The position numbers and the translations under genes are program-made. DNA of 64,000 nucleotides from assembly GCA_002943765.1 (NCBI GenBank), contig PQWQ01000013.1:124001-188000 (forward strand). Reading direction: 5' to 3'. Source of the DNA: Psoroptes ovis (lineage: Eukaryota > Arthropoda > Arachnida > Sarcoptiformes > Psoroptidae). Numbering within the stretch: position 1 is the stretch's first letter; each line of letters begins with the position of its first letter. The notes beneath the pieces were generated by a model. That model was given only the letters and a program-made list of their open reading frames with translations. It did no database searches and was not told the origin of the DNA. Below, one piece after another: positions 12,458 to 24,800 of this stretch.

Positions 12458-15400
12458 ATGAATTTCGATTTAGTTTTTTTTTCATATGATGATGAATCCT
12501 TAGAACAGATGCACATATGTTGTTGTTGTTACATATTGATGTTGTATATTGATGCATAAACAATAATGCATTTGATATTTTAATAATAATCATAATAATA
12601 ATATAATCATTATGATGATTATATTCAAAGGTATTCAAGCTAAAATCGAACAAAACAAAACTAAGAGCTAATATACAATTTTTTCCAAATTATTTACAGA
12701 ATTTCTCGTTTGAAATTTGATCTCATTTGAATCTTTGTGTGTCTATGCGCATATTAATTCTACTTTATTCAAATTTGTATTATTCCGTATTTTCAATGGA
12801 AACAAATGGAAATCCTAAGATTTTTTTTTTTCACGAGAAATTTGCTTGTTTTATTTTATGTTCAAAGAACAAAAAATTTGAAACACTTGAATATCAGACT
12901 AATTGATGGTGATGATGATGCAGATGATGATGATAATGGAAAATAAACCATGATTTATCATCATAGTTATATCATAGACAATATATTAATAATATTATAT
13001 TATCATATATTAATAATAGAGATATAAATTTCCCAGAATTTCATTGATTTGTATGCAGAAATTCACTCTCTTTGGTTTATGGGCTCGTTTATTGTTCGAT
13101 TTTTTTCTAACAAATCATCAATCATAGTCATCATCTGTGGAATAGCGTATCTCTCGTCGATAATAATAATAATAATGATTATATCGATAAAATTTCAAGG
13201 TATTGAAGTGTTTTTGGGAGAGAAAATGAAAAACGAATCATAACCATGAATCGAGAAATATATTAAAATACAGACTTATAAACACATTGAACACCTCTGT
13301 ATTACGTAAGAGACAAAAATACAAGAGATTGAGATACAACAATATCATTAGATAGATAACACCGAAACCGAATACCTTTTGTATTTTTAATTGAGGAATT
13401 TTTCACAATTTTCCCACCATTTTACATTACATTGTATTTTCACCATTTTCCAACATTTTACACTTGAAATGTATTTGAATTTGCAATGGAATTCCATTTT
13501 TATCGTTATTTTCTTGTTTGATAAAATTGTTATATCAATAAGTTCTTCAAACTAACGATGATGATGATGCTGATGAAAAAGAAATGTTTCACAACTTATT
13601 TCGATTTGATTAAGAGAATAATATCAAAAGAAAGAAGATGATGATAATAATCACATAATAATGAAATGATGTTGATGATGAGTAGAAATACGAACAATTA
13701 CATGGCGAACAAATGAAAATTTATGAATAATGCAAGAGTTTTTTATATTTTTTGGATGGAATTTAGCTTCAATTCCATGTCTTTGGCTGATTATTATCAT
13801 CGTTATTATCAATGAAATAAATTATAAATTCAAATCTAATTCGATTTTCAATCGTTTTTTGGCAATTTTTTTCGAAAAAAAAAATGAAAATTCTCTAAAT
13901 TGAATTGAATTCAATTCAATCGAAACAGGAAAAAACAACAACCGTAAAACAATGGTTGATCAAAAATGATGTAATTCGCTTATTACAAACAAAAGGTTTA
14001 TTTGTGTTTTATCAACCAAACAAACAAACAAAAAATTGTGTTTATCCAAGAAAAAACAAAAGAAAATTGAATTGTCAAAAAAATTTGTCAAATTTACCAA
14101 AAAACAAATACAAAAATTGAATTATTCAAATTCTCTGTTTTTAGTGGAATTATGTTCATTGTTTTTACATTTTTAATTCAGCCAAATAAACAATTTTTCA
14201 TGCAAACATAACTCTTTGTTTGTTAATACACGATTATTGATTGAACGCTTTGATTGATTCATTTGTTTGGTTGAATAAATAAATAAATCAAATGAATAAA
14301 TCAAAACAAAAAGCAGCCAAACACATCAAAATATTTTTCATTTATCCATCGTTATTGGACCTTTGACATATTCACAGATAAATTTGTGTTATATCATTCA
14401 TTGTTTCATCATTCTATCATTCTTGTCCTTCTTATTGATCTATATCTTTCTTTGGCATAATAAACAACAAAAAAAAATCGATCAAATATTTCTTATATTT
14501 CCAACAATCATTATTATCAATTATCATTACTAAACTAATTATTGCTGCAATTTTGTTTTTTCTTTATTGTTCCAGGTTGAATACAAATTTTTCTCATTTA
14601 TTTTTGTTTTTTTGTGCTGTTTCATTATTTATTGGAAAATTATCGAACAATCAAAGAATAAAAGTAAAAGGAAAATGAACAGGAAAACAAATTGAATTGG
14701 AAAATAATTGAAGAAACAAATTACTGGGATAAAAATTAGCCAAACATGAATGAAACATTATGATAAAATGCCAGAGCAAATGTAATGGAATGAAGATGAA
14801 TATTGAATACTAAATATCGGAATTCAATTTGTTGAACTATTTTTATTTTATTTTTTGAATTAAGACAATGAAAAAAATATCAATAAATATTACTAAACAA
14901 CATTCAAAATAAAACAAAACTATTATAAGAATCTTAGGTAATATCAATAGATCTGAATATCAATATTTAAATATTGTTGAAAACTAATGATTAAATGATC
15001 AAATGTACCTGAATTGAATGTCGAAACTGTAACTTATTTTTGTTCTTAAATTTTCTTCTAGTTTTTTCATTTCAGATCAAATTCATTTAATGAAATTGAA
15101 AAAATTGAATTCAATTTCTATTTTTAATATCTTTGTTTGTTTACAAAGAAATAAACACCGAAAAAAATTAAATAAGAAAAGACATTGAATTTAAAATTGA
15201 ACAATGAGTTCTGTAAAATAAAAAAATCTGGAGCAAACAAACAGATGGGAAGAAAAGCAAAAGTTTTGACAGAATTTTGCCGAAATTCATTGAAGAATTC
15301 TTCAATGAAAAATTCATTTCATTTTACTCATTTATTCTTAGCTCTTAGTATTATTTCCAGTATTTACAGTATACTTACCAGTATCTCCAGTATTTGTCAA

Positions 15401-17313
15401 TTGTAAATTAAATTGATTTTTCATTTTTCATTTTCAATTTCATTTTCATTTTTTTTTTCATTACATTTAAGCTTAAAACTAAATAATAATAATCAAAAAT
15501 AATCAAATTTCCAAACAACGACCTACCAACGAAATTATCGTTTCATATTATTCCATCTTCGTTTGAAGAGGAGTAGGAAAAATTTTTGACAAAAATTCCA
15601 TAAGATGTGATGGGAAAAAGAATTTTTTCATTTCAAATATATTTTCCTTCAACTTTTCATGTATTTTCATGCAATAACCATTGAAATGGACATTTTTTTT
15701 TCTTTGAAAAAAAATAAAAGTTATTCAATTTTACATTTTCATGTCACATCAATTATTATTATTATAGTTAATATTATTATTTGTATTATTACTATCATCA
15801 ACGACAAAAGAATTTGTAAAATTTTTCAAAATTTTCCATTTTATATATGAATTTTTCATTTTCGGTAAAATGAAAACTAAATTTATATTCATAGAATGTT
15901 GTTTTCTTCTCTCGAAATTCTGAATTTTAAATTTTTTATTTGAAATTTTTCTTCTCATTGAAATTTCAAGCGAAAAAATTTTCAAAATTCCTTTGTATTT
16001 TCGGTAGTAATTTTTCTGTGTGTTCAGTTTCTAGGCACACAATTTTGAAGAAATTTTTCCATTTCATCTATTTTTTCCACCAAATCGTACATTTTCTCCT
16101 TATACCGTTTGATTGCAATAAGATGTTATGAAATATTTATTTGCTTTTTCAGAAATTGGTGCTCGAAGAAATGAAAATTTTGGGCAAAATATGAAAAAAA
16201 TTAAGTTTCGAATTTAGCCAATATTTCGATGACCAATCGCTAGATGGAAGCCAATTTGTGTGTAGATTTTAATTTTTTTTCTTTTGAAATTTTTGCTAGA
16301 TTTTGGAAAGTTTTCAAATTTTTCGATTGATTATTTTGATTTGTGATTGATTGATGAGTAATTTGCTAAGCAAAATTGATGCTGTTCTATGAATAAAAAA
16401 GTTTGATTTGATTTGATTGAGTTTTGATTCGAATTTTCGAAAGAGATTTAAATAAATACAGCAACAATATCAGCAGTGAAAACGAAAACAAAAATTATCC
16501 GATGATTGATATCGCAACAATATTTATTGGATATCAACAATTGATAAAAAGAGTTTCGAACTTTTTCTCTTGATTTTTCTTTTTTTTATTTTAATGATCG
16601 ATTGGTTCAAATCGGAAACATATAAAGTATGTGATCTTAAGTTTAAATAAAATCTTAGTCAAAAAGCAAGAGAAATATGTTTGCAAGCATGTGATGAAAA
16701 TGTATTTGATGGATCGATTTCGACTTTTGCAGATTGTTGCATATTAAATAAATTATGAAAAATTTTTAACAAAGAAAAAAAAAGAAACGAATATCCTCGA
16801 ACTTTGATTACCATTATTATTGTTATAAATTTTAATCATTTCTCTTTCATTAAGACCTTGTCAATGTTATTGAATTTTTTATTTTGAATATTAGCATTGC
16901 ATTTTCATTTCATTCAATGCTCTTTTTTATTATCATTGTCATCAACATCAATAACGATTGAATACCGAATACTAATCAAATAGAGAGAGAGAGTTATGAA
17001 GGGCCAAAATGTAGTGAAAACAAAACAAAAACAAATATTGATGATAGAAGTCGATGGAGTTATAACAAGACCTTTGGCGGTTGTTTTTTCATATTTATTT
17101 ACTATGTCGAAACTATCTGTTTTATGAAATGAAAAATGAATGGAAAATTGATCACTCGTAATAGATAATGATGAAAATTTTATGCTCAGTCACAACAAAT
17201 ATTATGATGAATAAATGAGAACAAGAAGGAGAAGAAAAAAGATTAGACGAACAATAATGATAATGATATCAATCTGAAAAACCGTGAATTTTATCATGAT
17301 CTTGGTTTATCTG

Positions 17314-17359
17314 CATCATCATCATCATCATCATCATCCTTTTCATCATCATCATCATC
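17314..17359. repeat. CAT trinucleotide repeat block
   Basis: A perfect CAT run at 17314-17338 is followed, after a short CTTTT interruption, by a second run at 17344-17359. Confidence 0.9.
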
Positions 17360-18292
17360 GCCAACATCTTCATTATCAATGATTGATTGGTTAGTAATCA
17401 AATGATGAGGGTGCTTTTTTTGTTGCTGCCATTCATTTCATTCATAAATCAAACACTGAATCATAATTCAACAAAAAATAATAATATTGTCAATGATGAT
17501 TAGCGACAAACCAAATAATTTAATCCAAATTATCATGATGGTCAAACATTGAAAAATCAAACAAATATTTTTCGGTTCAAAATATTTCGAAATACATCAT
17601 TGAATCTAATTATTAGTAATTACTATAATCCCAGCCTAAATCAAATGATATGATCAACATATTCACAAACAATAGTCATTATCATTTGCTGATAAAAAAT
17701 AAATACTAATTATGATTTGATTGAATGAAATTTGAAATATTTTTGCAATTATCATCATTAATGATTATCATATTTATTCAATTTTATTAAATTGAATCGA
17801 ACAAAAAAACGAAAACAAAAGCAATTTTTTTGCAGTATAATCATCAGTGAATCAATTTTGATCGACTGACAAATTAAACTGGTCTAAAAATTTCTCTAAA
17901 ACAAAAATAAAGACGTCATAAAATATTGAATTTCATCTAAAAAGAAGTTAAAAAAGAAATCGATCGATTCTTACAAATTTTTAAATGAATCAAGATTAGA
18001 TTATTAAACATATGATGAAATACTAATAGCATCGTTGAATTGGTTTTGATATTGATCACCGAAAAAAAAATATTGATTGTCATTTGATTTTTATTTGAAT
18101 GATTGAAACGAACAGTTTGAAAAAATTAATTTAAACCATTTGAATTGTAGAGAAAAATTAATATCAATATTATTCGTAAAAACAAGATCAATTGTAATCA
18201 ATTTACAACAATCAAACCAACAGACATAAAGACATAAATAAATACTAAAAATAAAATAAATTTAAAATATTGATTATTGAATCTAACACAAA

Positions 18293-18577
18293 ATGACAGC
18301 ATTGAGAAAATGTCTGTTTATGCTATCAATACTTGTATCATTAATTATTATTATCGATTATAATGTACAAGGTATGATATTATCCGGTGGTGAAAATGAT
18401 TTCCACAATAATAATATTAATATTATCAATAATGATAATGATTCAATGGAAACATCACCATCAACAAGTAATTCGATAAAAGTGAGTCAAACATTTAAAA
18501 AATCTCCTTTACATGATAATACGTTTTTCAGTACCATACATTTGTTACGCTTTTTTAATCCAAAATTATTAGTTAAA
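18293..18577 (+). CDS. SMPD1: sphingomyelinase coding exon 1 (signal peptide, spacer)
   Basis: This exon is 95 codons and ends in phase 0 at a GTGAGT donor (18578). A second GTGAGT donor in the same phase lies at 18482 and would delete 32 residues. I prefer the distal donor because the frame stays open to it. Residues 33-63 are Asn/Ser-rich and probably a disordered spacer before the saposin domain. Confidence 0.75.
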
Positions 18578-20575
18578 GTGAGTGTTCAATTGATAATTTT
18601 TTTTTTTTGAAAATTAATTAACAAATTATCATTTTAGATTTTTTGTATGCCTTATAATTTTTTGAAAATTTGCTTATTATCCATTTAATTGTTATCTTTT
18701 GTTTTGCTTATTCCCTATTATCAATTTGTCATACAATAACTAATGATTGAATGTTTCCAATATTTGTACGCATTTTCCCGACTGTTATTTGAAATATTTC
18801 AATGAAAAATCAAAAATACATCTTCAAACTTTTCAAAGGAATACAATACAGTGATACGTCATAAAGCATCTTGGTTAACATGTCAAGTATGTTCAGCTGC
18901 TGTAGGATTGATGAGATTATATCCAAGTTTATCGACCGTACAAACAGTATTCAATAATGTTTGCTCATTAGGTTATGAAGAATATCATGTTTGTGAAGGA
19001 CTAAGTCAACTATTTGGAAGTGAACTTATATTTGTTGTCGTACATTCATCATTGTCAAATTCAGAAATTTGTGGCCTCGTTATCAGTACCAATTGTATGT
19101 CTGTGAATGCAAAATATCCATATGATATTAAATGGAACTTGCCATTATTATCGTTACCACCTGACGTTGAAAATGTGTTATTAGGTATGTCGAGATATTT
19201 TTAATTATTATCAAAAAAAAACTTAAATTATTTAACTAATTCAGATATTGAGCATCGATCAAAATTACGTGCTGGAAATGATTTACAGCCATCAAAAATG
19301 AATGAACAACAAAATGTATCAACTATTTTACATTTATCTGATCTTCATTTAGACATTTATTATCAACCGAATGCGCCGGCTGGCTGCAGCGAACCACTGT
19401 GTTGTCGCACAACAAGTACACCTAATAAACGAAGTCATCCAGCCGGTTTCTGGGGTAGTATGAATAATTGTGATTCTGTACTGCGTACAATTGAAAGTTT
19501 ATTGACCACAATATCGAAACATCATTCAGACCATTATCGTTATTTATTTTTGACCGGTGATTATATACCTCATGATATTTGGAACACAACAAAAGATGAA
19601 ATAATCCATACAACACGCATATTCAACAAATTGCTCAAAAAACATGTGCCAAATGACAAGATTATTGTGCCGGTTGTTGGTAATCATGAATCAACACCGG
19701 TAGATCAATTCTGTCCCGAAGATGTCAATAAACAACATTCAAGTGTATGGCTGTATGAAGAATTATTACAACAATGGAAACAATGGATACCATCAGAATA
19801 TCATGAAACATTCCGTCAATACGGTTATTATTCGATCGTTGATGGTAGCGCTAGAATTATTGTTTTGAATACGAATTATTGTGCAAGATTAAATTTTTGG
19901 AATGTATTACGTTATCTTGATATGGGTGACATGTTGCATTGGCTACAAAAAGAACTGCAGAATGCAACACTTTCAAATCAATATGTTTATATTGTGGGTC
20001 ATATTGCACCGGATGAAGATGAATGTTATACACATTGGGTGATCACATATCGTAATATAATTGAAATTTATCAACATATTATTCGTGGACAATTTTTCGG
20101 TCATACACATTTAGATGAAATACGTTTATATTATTCGAATGAAGCTGATGAATTTCCAAAACCCATAAGCGTAGCTTATTTAGCACCAAGTGTGACTACT
20201 TATTTAAATGTAATGCCATCATTTAGATTTTATTCCACAAATCCTGAAAATGGTGAAATTGTCGACCATATGACACATTATCTTAATATAACCCAAGCAA
20301 ATTCTGATGCGAAACAATTCGATTTGTTGAATATGAATAATAATGATAAAATAACCGAACCAATATGGAATTTTGAATATAATGCACGAACATCATATAA
20401 TATGACATCATTATCACCAGAATCATGGCATAATTTTTTGGAACAAACATTAACAAATCCTATTTATTTACGACGCTATTATCAACATTATGGTAGATAT
20501 GATATCGAACAAATCGATACAAAACCGATTGCAACAATGTTAAATGTGATTGATAAAATATTTGTACGTCTTTAG
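18293..20575 (+). CDS. SMPD1: acid sphingomyelinase (sphingomyelin phosphodiesterase), three exons, complete
   Basis: This enzyme family hydrolyses sphingomyelin to ceramide and phosphocholine in lysosomes or outside the cell. The exons are 18293-18577, 18839-19184 and 19245-20575. They join in phase to 653 residues (the human enzyme is about 630). A hydrophobic signal peptide spans residues 1-27. A saposin-B domain follows, with six cysteines at 110, 113, 137, 147, 173 and 181. The calcineurin-like phosphoesterase domain keeps every metal and catalytic motif: SDLH (D243, H245), TGD (D316), GNHE (N357, H358), VGH (H463) and GHTH (H497, H499). The CSEPLCCR cysteine motif is present, as are NxS/T glycosylation sites. 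ATG 18293 is the first Met; an in-frame TAA lies two codons upstream. The gene converges with the downstream - strand gene. Arthropods often carry several paralogues, so one-to-one orthology with SMPD1 is not claimed. Confidence 0.95.
18839..19184 (+). CDS. SMPD1: sphingomyelinase coding exon 2 (saposin-B domain)
   Basis: The acceptor after TTTTCAAAG at 18838 gives phase 0, matching exon 1, and the exon starts at a GAA codon. The tempting acceptor after ACAG at 18850 would break the frame. The exon carries all six saposin cysteines and ends in phase 1 at a GTATGT donor. Confidence 0.85.
19245..20575 (+). CDS. SMPD1: sphingomyelinase coding exon 3 (catalytic and C-terminal domains)
   Basis: The acceptor TTCAG at 19244 follows a 60-nt intron. 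The split codon G|AT encodes Asp211. The exon holds the entire metallophosphoesterase domain and the C-terminal helical region, then a TAG stop at 20573-20575. Confidence 0.93.
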
Positions 20576-20612
20576 TTTTTTTTATTATTCTCTTTTTTTT
20601 GGACGCTATTTA

Positions 20613-20618
20613 AATAAA
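20613..20618 (+). terminator. AATAAA polyadenylation signal of the sphingomyelinase gene
   Basis: Canonical hexamer about 40 nt after the stop codon and followed by an A run. It is the first such signal downstream. Confidence 0.6.
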
Positions 20619-20800
20619 AAAAAATGTTTCTTCAGAAATTTCAAAATTTGAAATTTTTTTCTTCAAAAGTACGCCTTCTGTCGTTGCAAATTCAAAGTAC
20701 TTTGCATTTTGTCAAAATTCAAAATTTTAATCAAAGAGAACTTGTCAATCATCATTTGACATATTATATTTTATTCGTTTGAACCCAAAGAAAAAATTAA

Positions 20801-20845
20801 TATTTTCCATTTTATTAATATTTTCCATTAATAAAATGGAAAATA
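20801..20845. repeat. 19-bp perfect inverted repeat between convergent genes
   Basis: Arms 20801-20819 and 20827-20845 are exact reverse complements (TATTTTCCATTTTATTAAT on the left), with a 7-nt loop. It lies roughly midway between the two 3' ends. Confidence 0.9.
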
Positions 20846-21285
20846 CAGGAGCGACAGAGGAAAACAAATAAATTATTTGAAATAATTGAAAAAATCATAT
20901 CGAGAAATAGAACAAAATATTTTACAAGTAAATAAAAAAGAAGAAAATTCAAATCTTAAATACTAATTTTGTTTTTTTTTTTGGGATTAGTAAAATGACA
21001 ATTTATATGAATTAATAATGACAATAATAATGTATGAAATATTCGTATGAATGAAATGTAACACACTACAATGGATGATCAATAATCAATAATAACGAAT
21101 GAATTCCAATGAATTCAATGACAAATTTGAATGAAATAAGAATGAAATGAATTTAAATGATGAAATAAAATGGAAAAAAGGAAAAAAATTGCTCTTGAAA
21201 TTTGAAATTGCATTAAAATTATTCAATGATGATTTGATGGTTGATGATAATGTTGGTTATTCTTTTGTTCAAATTTGGCACCGGC

Positions 21286-21291
21286 TTTAAT
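21286..21291 (-). terminator. candidate ATTAAA polyadenylation signal of senseless
   Basis: This variant hexamer on the - strand lies about 58 nt past the stop. An AATAAA also exists at 21348-21353, but it overlaps the stop codon and so would leave only a very short 3' UTR. Confidence 0.4.
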
Positions 21292-21348
21292 CGATTTCAA
21301 ATTAAAATTATTCTATGAAATTCCTCATTTGTTCTTCAATAATGAATT

Positions 21349-21806
21349 TTATTGAGGCAGTAATAATTGTTGAATTTGTTGCGATAAGATTGATGCTGAT
21401 GATGATAAATTATTATGATTATTATTTGAATTAATATTATTATTTCTATGACGAAATGTTGAATGATTACCATTATTATGATTATTGTTATTATTATTTG
21501 TCAATGATAATGTCGATGACGATGAAGATGATGATGATGATGATAAAGATGATGATGTCGATTGTTGTTGTTGTTGCTGCAAAATATGTTGAGCGTCACG
21601 ATGACGACGTAAATCAACTTTACGTTGAAATGCACGTGGACATAGATCACAAACGAACGGTTTATAACCAGTATGCTTACGTGCATGTGTTATTAAATTG
21701 GATGATTGCGAAAATGCTTTACCACAAACAGTACATTTATGCGGTTTTTCACCTGTATGTATGTAAGTATGTTTTTTCATATCAGATTTTTGATGAAATC
21801 TTTTTC
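21349..21806 (-). CDS. sens: senseless coding exon 3 (rest of finger 2, fingers 3 and 4)
   Basis: The exon starts after TTAG at 21807, completing GGA (Gly744) so that the finger reads CMFCGKRFHQKSD without a gap. Histidines 756 and 760 finish finger 2. Fingers 3 (C768, C771, H784, H788) and 4 (C796, C799, H812, H817) follow. The tail is Gln-, Ser- and Asn-rich and ends LLLPQ before TAA. Confidence 0.95.
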
Positions 21807-24800
21807 CTAATTTTGCGGGAAAAATTTAAAAAATTAAACAAAATCAATTATTTTGTTATATTTCAAAAATGATCAATTAATTATAATCATTGAAATGATT
21901 ACTTACCACAAAACATGCAAGGAAATGGTCTTGTATCCGAATGTATTAACATATGCGTTGATAATGTTGATGAACGTTTAAATTGTTTTCCACATTGCTT
22001 ACACTCAAATGTACGATCATTACCGTTAGATGTCGACATTGCACCGTTATTATGTCCATTCAGTAATGATAGTTTTCCTAATGATCCATGTGGATGATGA
22101 TGATGGTGATGGTGGTGATGATTATTATGATGAGATTTTGATCCATTATTTGTTGATGCATTGTTATTGCTTTTAGTTACTGCAGCTACAGCAGCAGCCA
22201 TTAATGGATGATTGTTGTCAAATGATGACAATAAAGGATTTCTTGATGTAGATGATTGAGATGGATTCGATGATGCTGATGAGACTAATGATGAAAACAT
22301 ATCACCAGAATGATGAAACAATGATCGTAATAATGTTTGATGTTGTTCATTATTGAATGAATAAAGACCATTGCCTGATTGCAAATAACCGGCTTCTTCG
22401 TTTGTTTCACTTGATTCTGGATGTAATTGATTATTATTATTTGCTAAGTGTGATATTAAAAAGGATCGTTGAAACATATCGTTCATTTCTTGCGATTGAT
22501 TTAGATGACGATTTTCTTTTGAATCTTTTTTTGAACTATTAAGTGATTGATGACCGCCAAGCAATGGCGAATGTTGTTGATGCTGTCCTACTACAGCAGC
22601 TACTGCTGAATAGAGAAATGGATTTGCATAAAATGGAGGTGAATTCGGCGGTGTTATAATATTGCTTGTGTGACAAATTTGATTTAATAAATTATTATTA
22701 TTAAGTTTAGACAATAATTCAGAATTTTGGGCAATCGATAAATTCATTGGTTTTTCTTCATCTTCAACAACATCGATGATTGGTTCATCATCACTATCAT
22801 CATCATTATTTACAGAGTTATTTTCGTTTTCTAAATTATTCATCAATCGCTGCTCACGTAACTCATCTGATGGGGAGAATCCATTCGATAATGATGTTGG
22901 TGAACCGATCAATGATGACGATCGTGATGCGGGTGATAATGATCGTATTGATGATGACGCATTTGATGATAATGATGATGATAAATTTGTTGATGATTGA
23001 ACGTGATTATTATTACCATTAATACCGTTCACAGTAACCGATAACAATGATTGTGAAGATGATGATGACATAGATGATGATGATAATGATGGCGAAGATA
23101 ACATTGAATATTCTTTTGAAGCATTCTCATTATGATTATTTTCATTATTATTAATATGATTATTACTATCATTATTATTATTTCGATTGATGTTTTTACT
23201 GTTTAAAATTGAACGATTTTTCAGTTTATCTATTTTCGTCATCGAAGATGAAGATGATGTTGATAATATTGAATTAATTGAATAATCAGAAATTGCTTTT
23301 TTATTATTATTGATGATAGCAATTGAACTATTTAATGATTTCGATTTTTTATTTTTATTGATTAAAATTCTTTCATTTGAATCATCCATTTTGCTATTAT
23401 TATTCAATAAATTTGATGGTGACTTAGCAGGACTTAACAGGCCTAAATTTTGTTGTTGCTGTTGCAATGAATTTGTCGAAGAACTACTTGCAAATAATGA
23501 TTCATATGCAGCAGCAAATGCTGATGGATCAACCGTTAATGGATTAATTAAATTGTTCGTATTGCTGATTGGTAGTCCCATTATAAATTCATTAGTGTTA
23601 TTTGATGGAGATAAATCATTTAATCTATTATTACTATTAATACCGAGACTATGATTAAGATTAGGCCAACAATTTGTCATAATATTGGTCATTGTTGATG
23701 AATAATTTGCCAATAAACTTGGCATATCTAATGATGATAATAATGATGATGCTGATGTAGTTGATGATGATGAGGATGATGTTGGCGATGATTTTGATTT
23801 AGACAATGTTTTAATATTATTGAAATAAATTGGTGAAGTTGTTGCTGTATTGGTCGTCGTCGCCGTTATTGTCGTTGCTGCTGCTACAGTAGATTTCGAT
23901 GTCGATGTTGAAGCGACAGATATCAGTGGATTTGTACAGCTTGAATCGTTTGTTTGTGATCGAATAAAATTTAATGAAATTTCATTTAATAAAATTGCTA
24001 AAAGTTAATTGAAATCAAAATTTATAAAAAAAAAAAATTAATTAATTGATGAAATCAAAGGTTTAAAAAGTGTAAGAAATAAATCAAAAATAAAATTTCA
24101 AGAAAAAAATCTCACAACAAATCAAAATACAGTGTTAAAAAGTGTGACTGAATCAATAAATTTTGAACAGCGAAAACAATAATAAAAATGATAATAATTG
24201 AAAAAAAATCGTAATTCAAGCAATTAAATCTTAATGATTTTATGCTGTTTTGTATTGTTATTTTGATGGATTCAATTAAAATGAAAAAAAAAATTGATCT
24301 ACCTGCAATAAAATAAAATCTTAATATACAAATATATCTAAATGTCAGTTATAACTATGTACAATTAAATAATGAAATGCACACACCAAATACAATGATG
24401 ATGAATATGTACTTAAGGGAAAAAAATCCTAATCAGTAACACGCTACACACACACAAGCATTAAACAAATAAATTCATCATCATCATCATCATCATTTAA
24501 CTAATTACAATTTTATATTTTAAATTTTACTGGTACATTAACACACACGCGTCCACAGTAATCGCAAGTTTATTATGACCCAAGTTTTTGCTAATTTCTT
24601 GACATACGTAAAATTGACAATAGATAAAATAAAAATCAAGTGAAACAAAGATTAGATAAACCTCTTTGAGACCTCTTGAAAATTTCAATATAAAATACAA
24701 AAATCATATCACAATCATTTGTGATAGAAATCTGATCCAAAAATAAATTCAATTATTACGCGAGCGTTGGTTTTTTCCATCTTGTGAATTCTCATCAATT

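Larger units (their letters stand above)
11053..18292. other. AT-rich intergenic DNA upstream of the sphingomyelinase gene
   Basis: I see no supported gene. The stretch contains a 17-bp hairpin (11212-11257), a GC-richer island with a short open frame on the - strand (11889-12038), an ATG-repeat abutting a CRE palindrome (12431-12457) and a CAT-repeat block (17314-17359). The last few hundred bases must carry the promoter and 5' UTR of the gene starting at 18293; I could not place a TATA box or start site. Confidence 0.65.
20576..21348. other. convergent intergenic region
   Basis: These 772 nt separate the stop codons of two convergent genes and must hold both 3' UTRs. The region contains a poly(A) signal for the + gene (20613), candidate signals for the - gene (21286-21291 and one overlapping its stop) and a strong inverted repeat at 20801-20845. 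No other feature was seen. Confidence 0.8.

Noticed and set aside
18851..19204. Separate small protein starting at 18851
   Set aside because: The start codon is GTG and the cysteine pattern is a saposin domain. It is exon 2 of the sphingomyelinase, and its last residues are intron read-through.
21456..21872. 138-codon + strand frame, plus others at 22780-23022 and 23310-23654
   Set aside because: These are antisense shadows of the repeat-rich senseless exons.
21899..23806. Open frame on the - strand read as starting with Met at 23806
   Set aside because: The codon there is TTG, not ATG. The frame continues upstream to an acceptor at 23998 and joins a first exon at 27083-27221.
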